NCBI GenBank assembly: GCA_963691815.1
Contig: OY829657.1
Location: 14,370,880 to 14,434,879, forward strand
DNA: 64,000 bases
DNA from: Echiichthys vipera
Lineage: Eukaryota > Chordata > Actinopteri > Perciformes > Trachinidae
Direction of reading: 5' to 3'
The notes beneath the pieces were generated by a model. The model ran no database searches and had not been told where the DNA came from. It was given only the letters and a program-made list of their open reading frames with translations. Below, one piece after another: positions 1 to 49,705 of the stretch. Within the stretch, counting starts at the first letter, position 1; each line of letters opens with the position of its first letter. The position numbers and the translations under genes are program-made.

Positions 1-3000
1 CATGGATTTTAGTGTGTTGTTTTCAAGGTTTAGAAAGTGCTTGAAAGTATATTATATGGGGTGGCATATATGATATAACACAGAGAAACTAAGTTCTCCA
101 TATTTGTGAGACTGAAAACAGCATTTTCTGACATTTATGCATGAAAAATGACTTTTGATGATAAACAGATTGTCAAAATAGTTGATTATATTTGCGTCGA
201 TCTATTGATTGAGTTAGTTTTGTCATTTCTCGTCCTTTAGAAAGCTGTCTCAAAACATCATTTTGATTGTTGATAGGACGATGACATGTAATTTAATGTG
301 ATGAACAAGTGCAATATTAAATATACTGAGTATTGTACTGTATAAAAATGTGTAGTTTACCACAGCTGTAAGGTGCTGGAAAAACATGAAAATACACCTT
401 GAAATGCTTGAAAAGTGCTTGAATTTGAGTTTGAAAAAGGTGTAGGAATCCTGATTTAACATTTCTCAGCCTGTCCAGCTGCCAGTATGAAGCCCTTTAC
501 TGTTGATAAATGACCTTCATTTGAGTCTGTGTGGTTGGTGCAGCAGAGTACACGTCTGAGAACTTCAGGTGTTTCAGGCAGTTGCAATTTGTTTTTCATT
601 ATGAACATCTATCTGCTGTCGAAAAAGGTTGTCCAGATCAGTGTTTACAATGAAAACACTGTCTGTGGAAATGAAACTGGGTATACTGTCCTTAACAGAT
701 CTCCCAAGGGACGCTAAAGTCACCTTTAGTTATCAACAATCATTCAGGAAAAGCCCAGACTCGGATCTGTTTTGAATACAAACACGACGACTCTATAAAG
801 CCACTCAGTTCTGTAACATTAGACAGAGAAATTCACTTGAATAAAAAATAATTAAGATGGTACATGTTCCAAATATAGTTTGTTGTTTAAGCTCATTTAC
901 TACAGCTACTGTATACTTAAAGCTGCACTAATCAATAGTTTTACATTAACAACAGATCAAATAACTGTGTAATGTTAAAGGGGTCTCTCTTATTGACAAA
1001 CCAACAAATAATTATTACCTGACTCTGCAGTTTTCTTCAGCTCTACCGAGCATTTCAGCATCGTTCAGCTCATCGTTTTGGTTTTATGGCCTGCAAATTT
1101 ACCATCTCACTTAACACTCAGCGCTCTCCTAGCACCATTTGTGGCCACAGCAGGCCGTTTTCAGCAAAGAAGCTCTAATAAAGCCTGTTGACACTACCTG
1201 GTAAACACTATGCAACATGATATTTTCAACAAGACTTGGCAGGGACCAAAAACAGAGCTGGAAGAAGAGTGAGTGTTGGACTTACATTTGTCAGGTCGCC
1301 GGAAACTACTTATGATGATAGTATGTCAGTGTAATAGTTACTGGTTGCTGCTGCACCATAGTGATAAGGAAATAAACAAGATTATCAGTCATATCTAACC
1401 ATTCAGCAAGCCACTTTGGTCTGTAAATTTATTTTTACAATATCAATAAACATTTACCCAGATCTTGAAGAACATTCATTTATGCAGGTTATTCAATACT
1501 AAATCAAATTGAAGAAAGTAATTGCAATTACCCAAACTTTAGATGCTGACCAACTATAAATAAGTTATGTTGCAGTATCTAAAGTCTAGGAGCAAAAGAA
1601 TGAAAGCACAAAGTTTTTTATCATTTTTTTTGTACAGATGATGCTGGAATAAAATCTGAATAATAAGACAATAGCTGCAGCACTGTCTGCCTCAATTCTC
1701 AGAGATACCCCTGGTATGAGTGGTTGTCAAGCCCAGACTCTGGAAGCACAATTTTCAGCTATGAAATGAGGAACTGTAATGTTGAGGAGGACGGAGAAAG
1801 TAAGGGGATGATGCAGGTTTGGTTAGAATGGGAAGCTGAGCAAGCGATGTAACCTTGGACTAAGAGAGTGAACGAGGGGAGAAAAGAAAAACCCAGGGAA
1901 AGCTGTTTCGATTGAGCGAGAGAGCTCCGTGTTGCTGCAGGGGCCTGTCAGGTTGACAGCTTGTAGGTTGTTGATGAATAAACAAGTAGCAGAATCTCAA
2001 AGCTCTGAAGAACCTGGAGCTGATGGAGCAGAGCTGCCCGGATGGATCTGCCAAAGCTACTGAACAGATAACAACCCGAGGGAGACGAGTGAACCCTGTG
2101 CTCCTGCTGCTGTACCTATAGGTGGGCAGGATGGCTGGATGGGGTTGCTGAATAATGCAGCCGATGTTGCACCAGGAAAACACTAATTTCGATGGCGCCT
2201 GGGCTGGCTATGTCCTTTTGTTCACTGCTGCACATAGACACCCATTCAGTTTAATAACATAAGAGCTTGTATGTGTGTGTGTGAGGATAAAGAGCAGATG
2301 AGACACTGAAATGAAGGATGTTTCTTCTCTCAGTGCTGGTGGCCATGTTGTTGGTGAGGACATGGAGACAGTCCAGTGTTGTTTTCATAGAGTCCACAGA
2401 GGGATATGGAATTGACCTGAGGTTGTTCGCACATTGTGTTGTTTGTGAGCGTTGGAGCATCAGCCGACCCGGCCCGATGGAGCCGAGTGTGAGGGAATGA
2501 GTGTGAGAGAGGAAGCAGAGGCCAGTCTGCTATCTGGTGATTAAACGTGTGTGTGTTGGGTACGGGCATTAGCAGGCCATATGCGTCAGTTGGAAAAATG
2601 TGTGTTTGTGTGTGCTTGTTCAACCACGTCATGACCTCTATCCCCAAGTAAACACAAGGTCAACGTTTTCCGAGGAGGAATAGGAATCGTGGACTTTTGT
2701 ATGTCTGCGTAATATATTATTACGTTTTATGTGTCCATTTGTAATTGACCCCCTTGAGACCTACTGTCTGTCAGAAGCTGGGCCCTGTTTTAAAGCTGGA
2801 ACGCTTGCTTGTTAGCTTGTCGGGAAAGAGGGTAACTAACACTTCAAAATTGGATTTTGGCACGGTAAGAACTGGTATGGCCATTTTCCCTTGAGCTCTG
2901 ACCATATCGGAATAAAAGAGTCCCCATACTAGCCATTTCATTGTAGTGAGACCAGTTTTTTTGAGGTGTATACTATGACATTTTTCCATTTACTATGACA

Positions 3001-6000
3001 TTTTTAAAAAAATCACAATATATGGCCTTGCCTACAGTATTGCAATATATTAAATCATCAACAGATTCTTCCCAATACACAACCCTTCCTATGAGCCCTA
3101 CATGCATTTCTCTGAACCTAAAACTGTATTTTGTTAAGCATTTTAGTGCAAAGCCCACACACAAAATTTAGTTTCAAAAGAAAATATGTACAATATATAA
3201 ATATGACCACAAGAACATGATGAGCACCCAATATTTTATTGTTTTGAAGTTGCTTGTTAATACCGGAAATCAGAAATAACAATGAAGAAAAATGATCAGA
3301 TGGTAATGAAACTCTGAATTTGTTATTTCCTGTAAGGCAGTGCACTCTGGGAAGATCAAGCAAACCAAAACATTTACAGTGCAGGTCAGTATTTGTAATA
3401 TGTAGCATGTTTTATGCTGAACGTGCTTAAATAGCGAGTCAAGTTAAAAGGGGATGGAACAAGTTTCAGAAGAGGGTGTAGTTTTTCGAATGTAACCCCC
3501 AAAGCCCATGTTTCTTTAATAAAGCCCCTGATGTATGGAAAATGTTTAGGCAACATGTAGCACAGCACTCAATTAGCAGGCTTTGTTTACAGTATAAACT
3601 AAAGTGAAGGCAGCCTCTGTCCTCATGTCTCACTCCCTTGGTTTCTTTCTCTGACTTATAAACCAGCTCAGCATGTCATGCAGTCATTCTAGGTTCAAAG
3701 CTGCTCTGTACGACTACATGTGTGATGATGTATTAGGTCATATTACAAAAAATGCACATGCACTCACTACAAAACCCAGAGGGGTTAGGTCTATTTGTCT
3801 GTGCTGGATAGCCAAGCTCAGAGCTCTCATGTGCCACTTCAAAAACAACAGCAGGCGGAGGGGGGTGGTCAGGGTCGATGTCTGACACATGATTTAATTT
3901 AAAAAAAATTAATAGAGCTTATAAAAATATTCAATGATTCGATGGGTCAATTCAGAAGCTATTTACAGCAAACCTACCAGCATTTTTTTTACATTTGAGA
4001 AGGAGCAAGTCAGTTTTGCTTCAAAATGACAAACAATTAATCATCAATTATCAAAATTGATGATTTTATGGAATTAATTGTTTCAGCTGTAGTTTTTCAG
4101 TGATGATAATGATGGATAGGGATCCAATGGTTACAGGTTTAATGATAAACCGCTTAAAATTACCGAAGGTCGGGGTAGCCAGTGGCTGAGTGGTTAGAGC
4201 AGATGCCCCATGTAAAGAGGCTGAAGGACCTCAAGGCAGCGGCCACTGGTTGCACTCCGACCTGCGGCCCTTTTTCTGCATGTCTCCCCTCTCTCTCTCA
4301 CCCCATTTCCTCTGTTCTATATAATAAAAGGCTTGAAAAAACAAAAAAGCCAAAAAATTATCTAAAAAAATGACAGATGGTTAGTATTGTTGTTTCTAAT
4401 TTTGATTGTCATTAAAACTGTGTTTGACAAACTCCCAGTAAATACTGTCCACCATCAATCAAAGTTAGCAACAGTTTCCCAGATGCAAGCGCAGAAACGT
4501 GGGTTTGTTTTGTCTCAATGAAAAAAATGGCAGAAGGCAGTGACAGTGCGCCAGAGAGGTCTAAGTCTGAAGTGTTGCATTTTGGTGACATTTTCTGAGG
4601 GAAACTTTATCTAAGATGGTCAACCCTGCAAAATACACTGCTGCGTAAGGCTGTGTTATTATTTTAAAGCTTATGCAAACTAAGAGTGTGGTTTTCAATA
4701 AAAATCTACTGTGTCAGTATTTTATTTTACATTTTCAGCACATATTAACATTACTGAAATAATGCTGATAGCCATATCACAGCTGTCAGCATTATTGCGG
4801 TATTGTTAAAAGTTTTGGTCAATAATCATGTTTTTTTGAGGATAACGATGACCTGGACGAATGAGAACATTCACAGGCCCCTGTTTTTTATACTGTTTCA
4901 TCTCTCTGCCTCTTATATATTGAAGAAAGAAACATGAAATGCATATCATTCTTTTGGCTCAATCATTTGGAATTATGATGGATGTCAAAACAAATGTGGT
5001 GTCATTCTAACATTTGTATAAAGTGCATTATATATATATATTATAGAAATGTTCATGCATAAATCTCAGGTAACTCACATTTTGGAAAAACAATCTGCAG
5101 AAGTTTAATCTGCAGTCATTGCATAGGTCAAACTCTAAATATAAGGATTTATAGTTTCCCTCTGTTTTACATTATTAATTTGGTTTTGGACTGTTGGCCT
5201 CTAGGGTTTAGCCACTGTTGCATACGTTTTAAAGCAACACACTAGCTTGGGTGTTTTATACTAGAAGCTGTTCAAAAGACTAATTTTACCATTTATACAC
5301 AGTCGAGTCTCTGTAGCTTAAGCGTCCTGCTCCGCGGTGGTTTAAATTAGATTTGTCTGATGTGAGCAGTTCAGCAGGTAGTGACTCAGAGGCTTTCAGC
5401 TTTCCCCTTTTAATAACATGATGGATATCTCTGCGGCAGAGACATGAGCTTATCCAGTCTCATCTATAAACCTGCCACATCTGAACCTGTGGCTGCTCTT
5501 TATCCGTGTGGGTGTGTGTGTGTGGAAGATGAAAAGCTGAGTCATGATGTGGCAGCAGGTGTCTTTTAGTGTACACATCCTCATATTTTTATTCACTTCT
5601 CCTCTCTCTCTTTTTCTCTCCAGTCCCTTCCTCACCCCCCCCCCCCCCGTCTCTCTCACGTCTCTTAGTGTTGTCATAGCAACAGTCCGCAGCTCCCCAT
5701 CCCTCGCTCCATTGCTGTCCCAATGGCATTAGCTGTTATCGTTGCCTAGTCCTGCGTGAAGTCAATTAAGTGGAATTATCTAGGCCTAACCCCGTGGTAG
5801 ATTAGGTCGACTTTAGACACGCTTGGAGACTATGTTCACATCTGGTTTATGGGTTTCCCACTGGCTGGTAACTGACTGGGGTTTGTTTAGATTGGGGGCC
5901 AACTCGTTGTGTTTTTTCTTTTTTTTTTCTTGTCCATCTTCGGCTTAACATTTACTTCGCTGCTGCTCGTTTCTCTTTTGTCCAGCCTCTCATTTTCTCT

Positions 6001-6516
6001 GTCTGTCCATGGGTGTCGTTTTCTTCTTCCATCTCTTCTATCTATCTCTACAATCATAATTAAAGCAAGGATCAAAATATTTGTTTACATGTGCTGTAAA
6101 CAGTATATTTTATATGTAATGAGGTGTTCAAACGGTCATCCTAATAATCAGAATAGTTACACCGACAAGAAGATGTGTCTGATTTAGCTCAGCAGGCAAT
6201 TAATAATCGATCATATCGTTTTTGCTTTGCACTGATTTATCAGAGCAGCGATGTGGAGGGAAAAAGTTTGGAAAAGTGGAGACAAACGGCCCTAACAGTG
6301 GTGGGCAGATGGTACCACTTGGGAGAACCTTGAACTGTAATGGGAGCATCGACCAGCCGGAAATGTGGATCTTTGTTCACTGAAAGAATACCATACATTA
6401 TTAATACCCAGTGATTGATTTTAGACTTGTAACGATCAACGAGTGATAGCCCTTAGTCTGGTTCCTACAACTTGTCAAAGCTGACGTTTGTGTGTGTGTG
6501 TGTTTGTGTGTTTCAG
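1..6516 (+). other. asap2: ASAP2 upstream intron, no exon seen
   Basis: No open frame resembles the ASAP2 N-terminus, so this is read as intron 5' of the first visible coding exon. It holds one tRNA-derived SINE (about 4163-4345), a poly-C tract near 5635-5648, short TG runs, and AT-rich sequence of the kind found in degraded fish repeats. The stretch near 360-445 resembles a dispersed fish element rich in cttgaaaagtg motifs. Confidence 0.6.
4163..4345 (+). mobile_element. tRNA-derived SINE, copy 1
   Basis: The head tggctgagtggttagagcag resembles a tRNA A box. A degenerate B box (ggttgcactccgacc) and a body with ctgcatgtctcccctctctc and ccccatttcct follow, then an A-rich tail. The same family appears inverted at about 26555-26735. 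Confidence 0.75.
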
Positions 6517-33869
<27,353 letters not shown>

Positions 33870-36800
33870 AAGGTTCCTTTCTGGGTCTCAGGAAGTGAAG
33901 CGAGGTGCAGCGCCGCCTCCTTCACCCGTCTCTGTCGGGCTCAGCCAGCAAAACATCCAACATCTTCCCAGTGTCTGTTGTCGACATCCTCATCATCATC
34001 AGCTGTCACTGCTCTATCGTCAGCCTCAGACTGCGACTTTGTATGGGTGTCGTCGTGGTAACCATAGCAGAAAAGTCTCCTTGCGAGGTCTCACGGGACT
34101 GTATGTGGTTTTAATTCTTGCTGTTAATGTTTCTGACAAAGACTCTTAAGATTTAAAAGAAAAACAAACAATGATTGTAGTGAACGACCTCTTGCAATAA
34201 ATGCACTTTGCTTGTCTTTATCCTTGTAACAACATAAGACGACACGTGACATAATGAAGGTTAATATGTACAGTATTCATTTCATCCACTTTCTGTGCAG
34301 CTGCATTGTGCAGATAGTACTGAGAAGACTACAGCAATGTATTTTAACAACTGTAAATGTGAAGTCAACATGCTTACATTCCACCTCTGTGCATGAGTGA
34401 TTTTTAATGCCTACCTGCTTTATAAGTGCAACCTTTCAACTCTGTAGTAGGCCTCCCGCGTGGAGGTTTTCCTAATGGTGCTAAGTTAACCCCGGAATAT
34501 GCTAGAAGCTGCACCCTGTCCCTGTTTCAAACACATACCGATGTTAAACGGGGGCGAAAATTATTTAAAAATAGCCCCCTGCTCATCACACCTGGGAGAA
34601 ACCACTTTCTCATATGTGCTGGGTGATGGAGCGGCTTTTACACACACACGCACGCACGCACGCACACACACACACACATATACTCATACAGGGTTATATT
34701 TAAAACTCTAGTTCTTCCCCCCCTGTGCTGTTATAGGACGAATGCTGACACTGACTGAAGCTGCAGTAGCCAGTAATTACCCTTATGATGAGTCTGACAC
34801 CTCGGGCTGTCTTCGCCTGCCACCTGCCTTATTAGAGGAACGGGAAGTGTGTGTGTGCGTGTGTGTCGTCTGCGCATAATAACCTCAGAAAGTAAGAATA
34901 TTAGAGTAAGAGGAAATAAAATGAGTGGGAATGTAATGAAGATGAGGTTAGCTCTGACTTTTGTTGCTTCCTCTTGCCTTTAAGAGCACTCAGGCTGGTT
35001 TTGTCTTTATCTTTGATGCTATACAGAGAAAGAAAGATTCTTCCTGCAGCTTAAGTCTGTCCTATCTGTACAGCTCTGGGGTTCCATCATGTAGAAAAAA
35101 AGAGTTTATCAGTGGTGTTATGAAATAAATATCAAACATTTGATGTAATTAACTTCACTTTGGTTGCAGAGCAACTTTCTCTTTGTTCATAATGTTGATA
35201 TTTAGGCATTTAACCTGAAACCAGAGCCTTCAGTGGCTTTGTGAATGACCAGAAGAGAAGCATGTGAATCAAAGCTGATAACACTCTCTTTGTCATGTTT
35301 CATATGAACTCACTGGAAAAAGGAAGATTTAATAATCTATTCATGTAAATAGATTTGATTTTGTTGATATTTATATGTAAAGAAAAAATAGAGTTAACCT
35401 GGTCAGTAAATGTCTTAATGTGCTGTGGTGATGAGCAGACGCAGATACAACCTCAGCTGGACCTGTGTGTGTGTGTGTATACACACCTAACTGGGATAAT
35501 AAACGTAATTCATTCTCATTAACTGTCTGTGGACTATCGACTCTTAACTTTATTGTGCAAGTAAATGGGGAAATGAAACTGGAATAATAAAATATGAAAT
35601 AACACAAGGCTGTGGTCCGTTTCTTTAAGAGTTTATGATCCATTTGTGTAAAAAAAGAAATGCCTATTTTTACCTAATTGTTTCAGACACTGCATCTGGT
35701 TTATTTCTGGATATTGAGTCTCACAACTGTTCCAGGTAATGACCTGCTTTTTAAAAATATAACACCGTGTGACTGGTGTGAATCTAAAAACTAAAAGTCA
35801 GATGATGTAAGAGCTCCCTCTGATGGGGAACATTTCAGCACGTCTGCATGCAAGTTTCAGAGAGCACTGCAGAGTACTGTTGTAGTTTTTCTTTTACACA
35901 AAAGTAAAGATGACACTGAAAAGAAAAAGGATACATGACACTTTAATCAGTGAAATGATCCAAGACAAAAGCTGCCCATTCCTTTATTGTACCAGATCAA
36001 ATTCTTTAATTTCCTTAATTTCAATCCAATCACAGTAACATGTTGAAAAAAAGTGGGTTTGGCTATTATTATGTACAAGATGAAGTCAAGTAAGGACCAC
36101 GATTGTAAACATATTTTCCCCAGAAATCTTTCATATGCTTCTGACGGTCTGTTAGGATGTACAGTATGAGGTTTAAAGCAAGTGTGATGGATTTAATGCA
36201 TTTTTTTATCCCTATATAAAAAACAAAGAGTGGACAAATCAGAAAACACATCAAACTTTTGGTACCGTGAAACTGCCTGTACAAAGACACTTAAAAACAA
36301 GACACGATAAAAGTCAAAACACTAAAAATTAGTAGGTCCCACAAATGAATGAAAAAAGTAAAGACTCCTCACACAGTTAAAGCGTTCTTGTGTAACGTAC
36401 CGTCTAGTCAGGAAAGTGACCGTAATTGTACCAATACTGTTTGTCTCAGAAAAACACGACAAAACACACAGATTTATAATTTTAGCTTAAAAACATCTGA
36501 GTGGTTCCCACGGAAACAAAGAGTGCATGTCGTCAAACGTGTACCGTGTAGTTTCTCCACTGATGAATGTCTCCCATGAATTACCACAAGCTGCGTGGCG
36601 ATGGGTTACAACAGTATGCACCGTTTTCTGTCATAATTTACGTTAAAGGTGATTCATTTACACTGTGCACTGTATTCCATTGCTTTTTTAAAAGAACTGC
36701 AACTATTTCCGTTTTCCTTTAACTGTCCTTCTTTGCTCTCGACTTTATGTGAAAGGCCAAAGGAACACTTGAGGTAAAGGAAATGATTCAGACAAATTCA

Positions 36801-36955
36801 CAGTATTGTCGTAGTACGTATGAGAAAACGAGTGTGACATGACTTTGCCCTCAGTACAAACATGGAAAACAGGTAATCGCTCTTAAAGAAAAGGGAAATG
36901 GTTGCAATTTTTGTCAATCTTTCTGTTTTTACTGTTGCTCCTGTCCTCTCGGCTC
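33870..36955. other. ASAP2 3' UTR and convergent spacer with ITGB1BP1
   Basis: No coding sequence. Plus-strand AATAAA candidates for ASAP2 lie at 34196-34201 (327 nt past the stop, followed by T/G-rich sequence), 35124-35129 and 35586-35591. A minus-strand signal for ITGB1BP1 (TTTATT) lies at 35983-35988, about 970 nt beyond its stop. A CA/CG-rich microsatellite is at 34641-34678. Confidence 0.55.
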
Positions 36956-38884
<1,929 letters not shown>

Positions 38885-39601
38885 CCTTCTTCACCATGAC
38901 GACCGCATCCAGTCCTCTCCGGCCTCACCAAACCTGAATCATCACATATCACACAGTAGAGAGACAGTGAAGCTTATTGTGAAGTCTTATTAAGATCAAG
39001 ACCTCTTTTGCAAGATTAAAATAATGTGAAAAATGAAATGAAACTTAGTTAGCAAGGCCTTAGAAAATACGACTGTGAATCCAATAACTTGAGTAAGAAA
39101 AAAGGAGGGTGTTTCATTTTATAGCTTTTTATATGAGCCTCTCCATTCAACAGCAGTTTAACAATAAAACAACACCTGCAACAATAATATAATACCTTAA
39201 GGCAGGTGTGTTTGTATAGCACCTTTTAAGAAACAAAGTCATTCAAAGTGATTCACATAAAACTTTGGAAAGCATTGGAAAAAGAAACGCATGTAAAATG
39301 CCAATAGATGTAAAATTTATTTAAAACAAGCAAATGCAATCCTGATCAAATAAAAGGTCTATCAAAGGAATAGAAGTTGCAGTGCATGTTTGAGGCTGGA
39401 GTTTGCGGAAATTAGCCTGATGATGAAGTCCCAAATGGTCACCAGTTAAATTGGAAACCAGTGTGTCATGTTAAACCTGCTACTGTAACAATATCTTCAG
39501 CCTCCATCATGTCAGACTAAAATATTACTGCAGGTCTTTTAACGATGAGTCGGAAATTGTAACGTTTGGGGGGCGTAACATACAGTATTCACAACAGAAA
39601 G

Positions 39602-39843
39602 CATAATTTATATCACTAACTAACCTACGAGTTCATTGTCTCGAACGCATCATTTACATCACTAATATAACTAACCTACGAGTTCATTGACTTGAACATA
39701 TCATTTACATCACTAACTAACCTACGTGTTGATTTACTTGAACGCATCATTTACATCACTAACTAACCTACGTGTTGAAAGACTTGAACGCATCATTTAC
39801 ATCACTAACTAACCTACGTGTTCATTGACTTGAACGCATCATC
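39602..39843. repeat. 46-bp minisatellite, about five copies
   Basis: The unit begins catcatttacatcactaact and continues aacctacgtgttcattgact tgaacg. Five copies run head to tail with few substitutions; the second carries a 4-nt insertion. It lies in the proposed first intron of ITGB1BP1, about 150 bp from the putative untranslated exon. Confidence 0.9.
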
Positions 39844-39998
39844 TTGCTATATTATACTGTACTAAAGGGAAAGCAACTGTTGTGGATTAAACTCATCCTA
39901 CTCCACCTTAAATGTCCCACCACCGCATTTATTTTGAAATTGAAACGCGTTCACGGGGGGTTTTAGCAAAGATAAACACAATATAGAGTAAGCATTAC

Positions 39999-40100
39999 CT
40001 GTTTCTACCGTAACCGTCTGAATGTACCGCTTAGAGTTAATTTTCGTCAATAAAAAGCTTTCTGTTTCTCTTCAGTTGGACTCTTTGGCTCTCCCTCTGA
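39999..40100 (-). other. itgb1bp1: Probable untranslated first exon of ITGB1BP1
   Basis: On the minus strand the sequence gaaacag is followed by a good donor, gtaatgct, with the exon's low end at 39999. A plausible acceptor (tgatgattcag) lies at 38936-38934, just upstream of the coding start at 38884. The upper limit is a guess; no core promoter motif fixes the start of transcription. Confidence 0.35.
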
Positions 40101-40787
40101 GTTTCACAGCCTACACCCAACACCACTTAAAGGGGCCGCGACCAACTTACTCAACGGCAAAAAAGTATCTCAAAAGTTCAATATTGAGTGGATAACATTA
40201 ATTGTCAAGTGTGTACAAATGCTTAGGTTACAGAAAAGTGTGTTTATATATTTATAATAAACGTGTCCCCTCGTAACATTCCGACATTTTTATTAATGTG
40301 CGGTTGTTTGATAAAAGCCGGCCAAACAAGGGTAATGGAAGGAGGCTAGGACACCCAAAAAAGTTTGAGCATTGGGGTATGACACATGCGCAGTAAGATC
40401 TGGCTTGCGCGGTATCATAGAACATCGAACAATTAAAAGTATTATGTTTAAGAGTTGTGACCTTGTTCTGAAAATAAATCACACTTGATTTGCATAGCAA
40501 TGATTTTGCCACTGTACTTAACTTTATTTGTGATATTAATAAAACATTTAAAAATTAAATAAATAAATGAAATGAAAGAAAGAAACGGCCTAAGCGCACC
40601 CAAAGAACACCTAAAACCATCGCTTTAATTCTAGCGCCATTTGCTGTCACCACATGTTAAACTCAAAGCTCATACCCTTTTTTTGTGTCCCAGCCTCCTT
40701 CTATTAGCCTTGCGGCCAACGGCTGTCTCGGAACTTCGTGTTTGTGTCAACGGTTGTAATTTCTCGTCGGCTGTATTTTGGCACACC

Positions 40788-40805
40788 ACCGGAAGTGTGA
40801 CGTCA
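40788..40805 (+). promoter_or_regulatory. Abutting ETS and CRE motifs upstream of CPSF3
   Basis: ACCGGAAGTG (40788-40797), a consensus ETS/GABP-type site, is followed immediately by the palindromic cAMP-response element TGACGTCA (40798-40805), about 107 bp upstream of the CPSF3 start codon. No convincing TATA box is nearby. The region between about 40100 and 40911 separates divergently transcribed ITGB1BP1 and CPSF3, so these sites may serve a shared promoter. Function is inferred from motif identity. Confidence 0.6.
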
Positions 40806-40911
40806 CGAGAGACCGCCCCTTATGTCAAATCCATCCATGAGCATAATTCAGTACAGTATGACCGGGTTTATTTCTTCTATTTGTAAATTTACCCGCAAAA
40901 TTTAACATATA

Positions 40912-47236
<6,325 letters not shown>

Positions 47237-49705
47237 GAGCGGGAGGGGGGTCTGCAGATGTGTTCATAACAAGTTCGATTTCACCTTTAAACTCAGGAGG
47301 GACAGTTTCTGAAGCTAAGTCGTCACAGATATAAAAACAAAGAATACTTCTACAAGTCCTGTGTTGAAAGTGGACAAGCAGCTTATTGTGTGTGTGCTAA
47401 AACTGAATAACGTGTTCCCAAGAATCATTGTGACTTGTCTGGCATCAGTATCTCTACACTACCAGGATCTGAAGTGTTTTAGTTCATTTTATCGCAAATC
47501 CATTTCACAAAACTAATCAGCAATGGATGCACGATGTATACGTCAGTGCAGATAAATTCGGCTGATAATGGGAAGTTTATACGATTATGTTTTATGTAAA
47601 GTCGTCCTGAGCAGAGAATTATGTTTCTGTTTTTGTTGTGATAGCCAGTTTGGTCTTGCGTGCATGTGGCCATAAAAAACATCAGTATTTCATGTACTGG
47701 GGAACGCTGTGAGAGCCATGTGGAGGCAATCCCATTCCACTTTCTTTAAGTATTTCCAGTACAGCTTTTTAAACTTTTTTTAAGTGCTGCATCTGCACAC
47801 TGTTATACAGTAGGTATGCACCTTGAGAGTTGGTCTGCGAGCCTCCGGTAGACCTGTATTACGCTGACATTGACACGTCTGATTTGAAAGATTATGCTGT
47901 TGTAGTGTCAACTTTAGTGATTTCGGTTAGATTTGGTGAGGTTGGAGCTGTGGAATACTAAATCATCAATCTTTGCTCACTACATTTAAACCTTTCTTAC
48001 CCTCGGGTGTGCATACACTACAGGTTATTCCTAAAAATCAGCAATGCCCAGCGTCAAAATAGAGGCGATCGATCTATCTATAGATCCTAATCATTACGCA
48101 CTCAGAGAACGCCTCAACAACAAATCCCAGTCCCACTTTGTGAATGTTGTTTGGAAAGACTAGCACTGCATTCCTATACCCATACTACCATACTATTGGT
48201 TTGCCAAAGAAAAATTTAGCATTTCCCAATACAAAGTAGGTCAGATACAGTATGCACAAAAATACCAGGATGCCCGACTGCCTATGGTTGGATTTTGCAA
48301 TATACGAACCAGAGGGTCGAAGTTCAAGTCGCAATGAAATGAAGTATGATGTATCTTTCATGCAACAGTGTGTTCTAAATAAGGGCAGCTACAGTACATA
48401 CTAATGGTAAAAAGTATGCAATTTGGCCCAGATTGGCCTTTTACAAACTAACTGAATAAGGAAAAATGTATGACCTGTGAGCTATCATGAAAAGGGAAAT
48501 AAGCTGTGTAGACAGGATTCATTTTTGTAGATGTGTTGTTTTTTTGTCATGAAGCACTTTTAATAATATATTTAATATGGTAACTGTATTCATGAAGATG
48601 CACTGTAGGTTTTGTCTGACCCGTTTATTAATGTGTAACTTTTAACTGTGACGTGAACTGTGAATTTCTAAATGCACTAAATGTTTGTGTTCGTTATATG
48701 TTTAAAACAGACTTTTACTGAGCTTTGCATCCTTGGTTTTCTTTGATCATTTGTTGCATCGTCTAAGTGTCCAATCTTTTGTTTTCATATAAGGTTTAAT
48801 CGTTGTGTGTGGTTGTTTAACGGTACAAACAAAAGACTCAAGCTATATTTGTGTCACTGTGCACTGACAGACTCTTCTCATTAGTCATTTATTTGTTAAC
48901 AATCTGAACAATGTAGCCAATGACTTTTACGATAAATAGAATCCAAGGCTCCTTTTTAACATCTGCACACATCCCTTACAATCCCCACAGATATTTCATA
49001 AATAGAGATACATGAAATCATATTTAAAACCATCACCATTCACCATTAAAAATAAAGAAATCTGGAAGACCGCTGACTTTATAAAAGCCAAAGGTGAACC
49101 GTAGCACTACAAGGCCGTAAATCAACCAGTGAATTGTAGACTACATTTAAAGATAGTGTTGGTTACTCGTGCATAGAGCCGGATGGGCCAAATCTCAATA
49201 CTCTTTGGGTACTTAACCAAATGTTTCTGTATCGGTATCATCAGATACATCAACTCTTTACTAATTCAAATAATATTTTTGTCATTCTAATTTGTATGGC
49301 TGAGTGAAAAAATCTCATTACTAGTATGCTGGGAGTTGCATCAACTGTGCGTGACTGACAAAACTGATGACAGAGGCAAATAAACCACGTGAATACAGAA
49401 TACAGACAGAATTAAAGTGTACAGTACTGTGCTGAGATGCATGATTGCATTCTGAGGAACTGAAATACATCACATTTCAGTCTTTGATTTGCAGCTTTTC
49501 AGGTCAGTGCAAACCTATTTTATTTGCACTGTGACCCAAGGATGATGTTAATATTTTATTGCGTCTCTTTTCAGAGAAGACAGACTCAAAAAAGGACATT
49601 TCACAGCAGTCAGTGTTTTTTGTTGTTGTAGCGATGATTTAAGTGAGTCCAGGATTCCTAACAAGTCACAACATCCTCCATTCTCGCCCTGAATGAACCT
49701 CAGCT
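47237..49705. other. CPSF3 3' UTR and CPSF3-DNAJC30 convergent spacer
   Basis: About 2.5 kb of AT-rich sequence without coding potential between convergent stop codons. Candidate poly(A) signals are AATAAA near 49049-49054 on the plus strand, and on the minus strand the reverse-complement TTTATT motifs near 49516-49560 and 48888-48895, the former about 150-190 nt beyond the DNAJC30 stop. A stretch at about 48160-48430 with repeated catactac/gtatgc motifs looks like a degraded dispersed repeat. Confidence 0.5.

Noticed and set aside
1..6516. A search for ASAP2 N-terminal coding exon(s)
   Set aside because: No frame resembling the MPDQISVSEF-type start was seen, so these exons are placed upstream of the window.
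39602..39843. CRISPR-like array
   Set aside because: The 46-bp units are directly contiguous with no unique spacers, and the window is a vertebrate nuclear genome.
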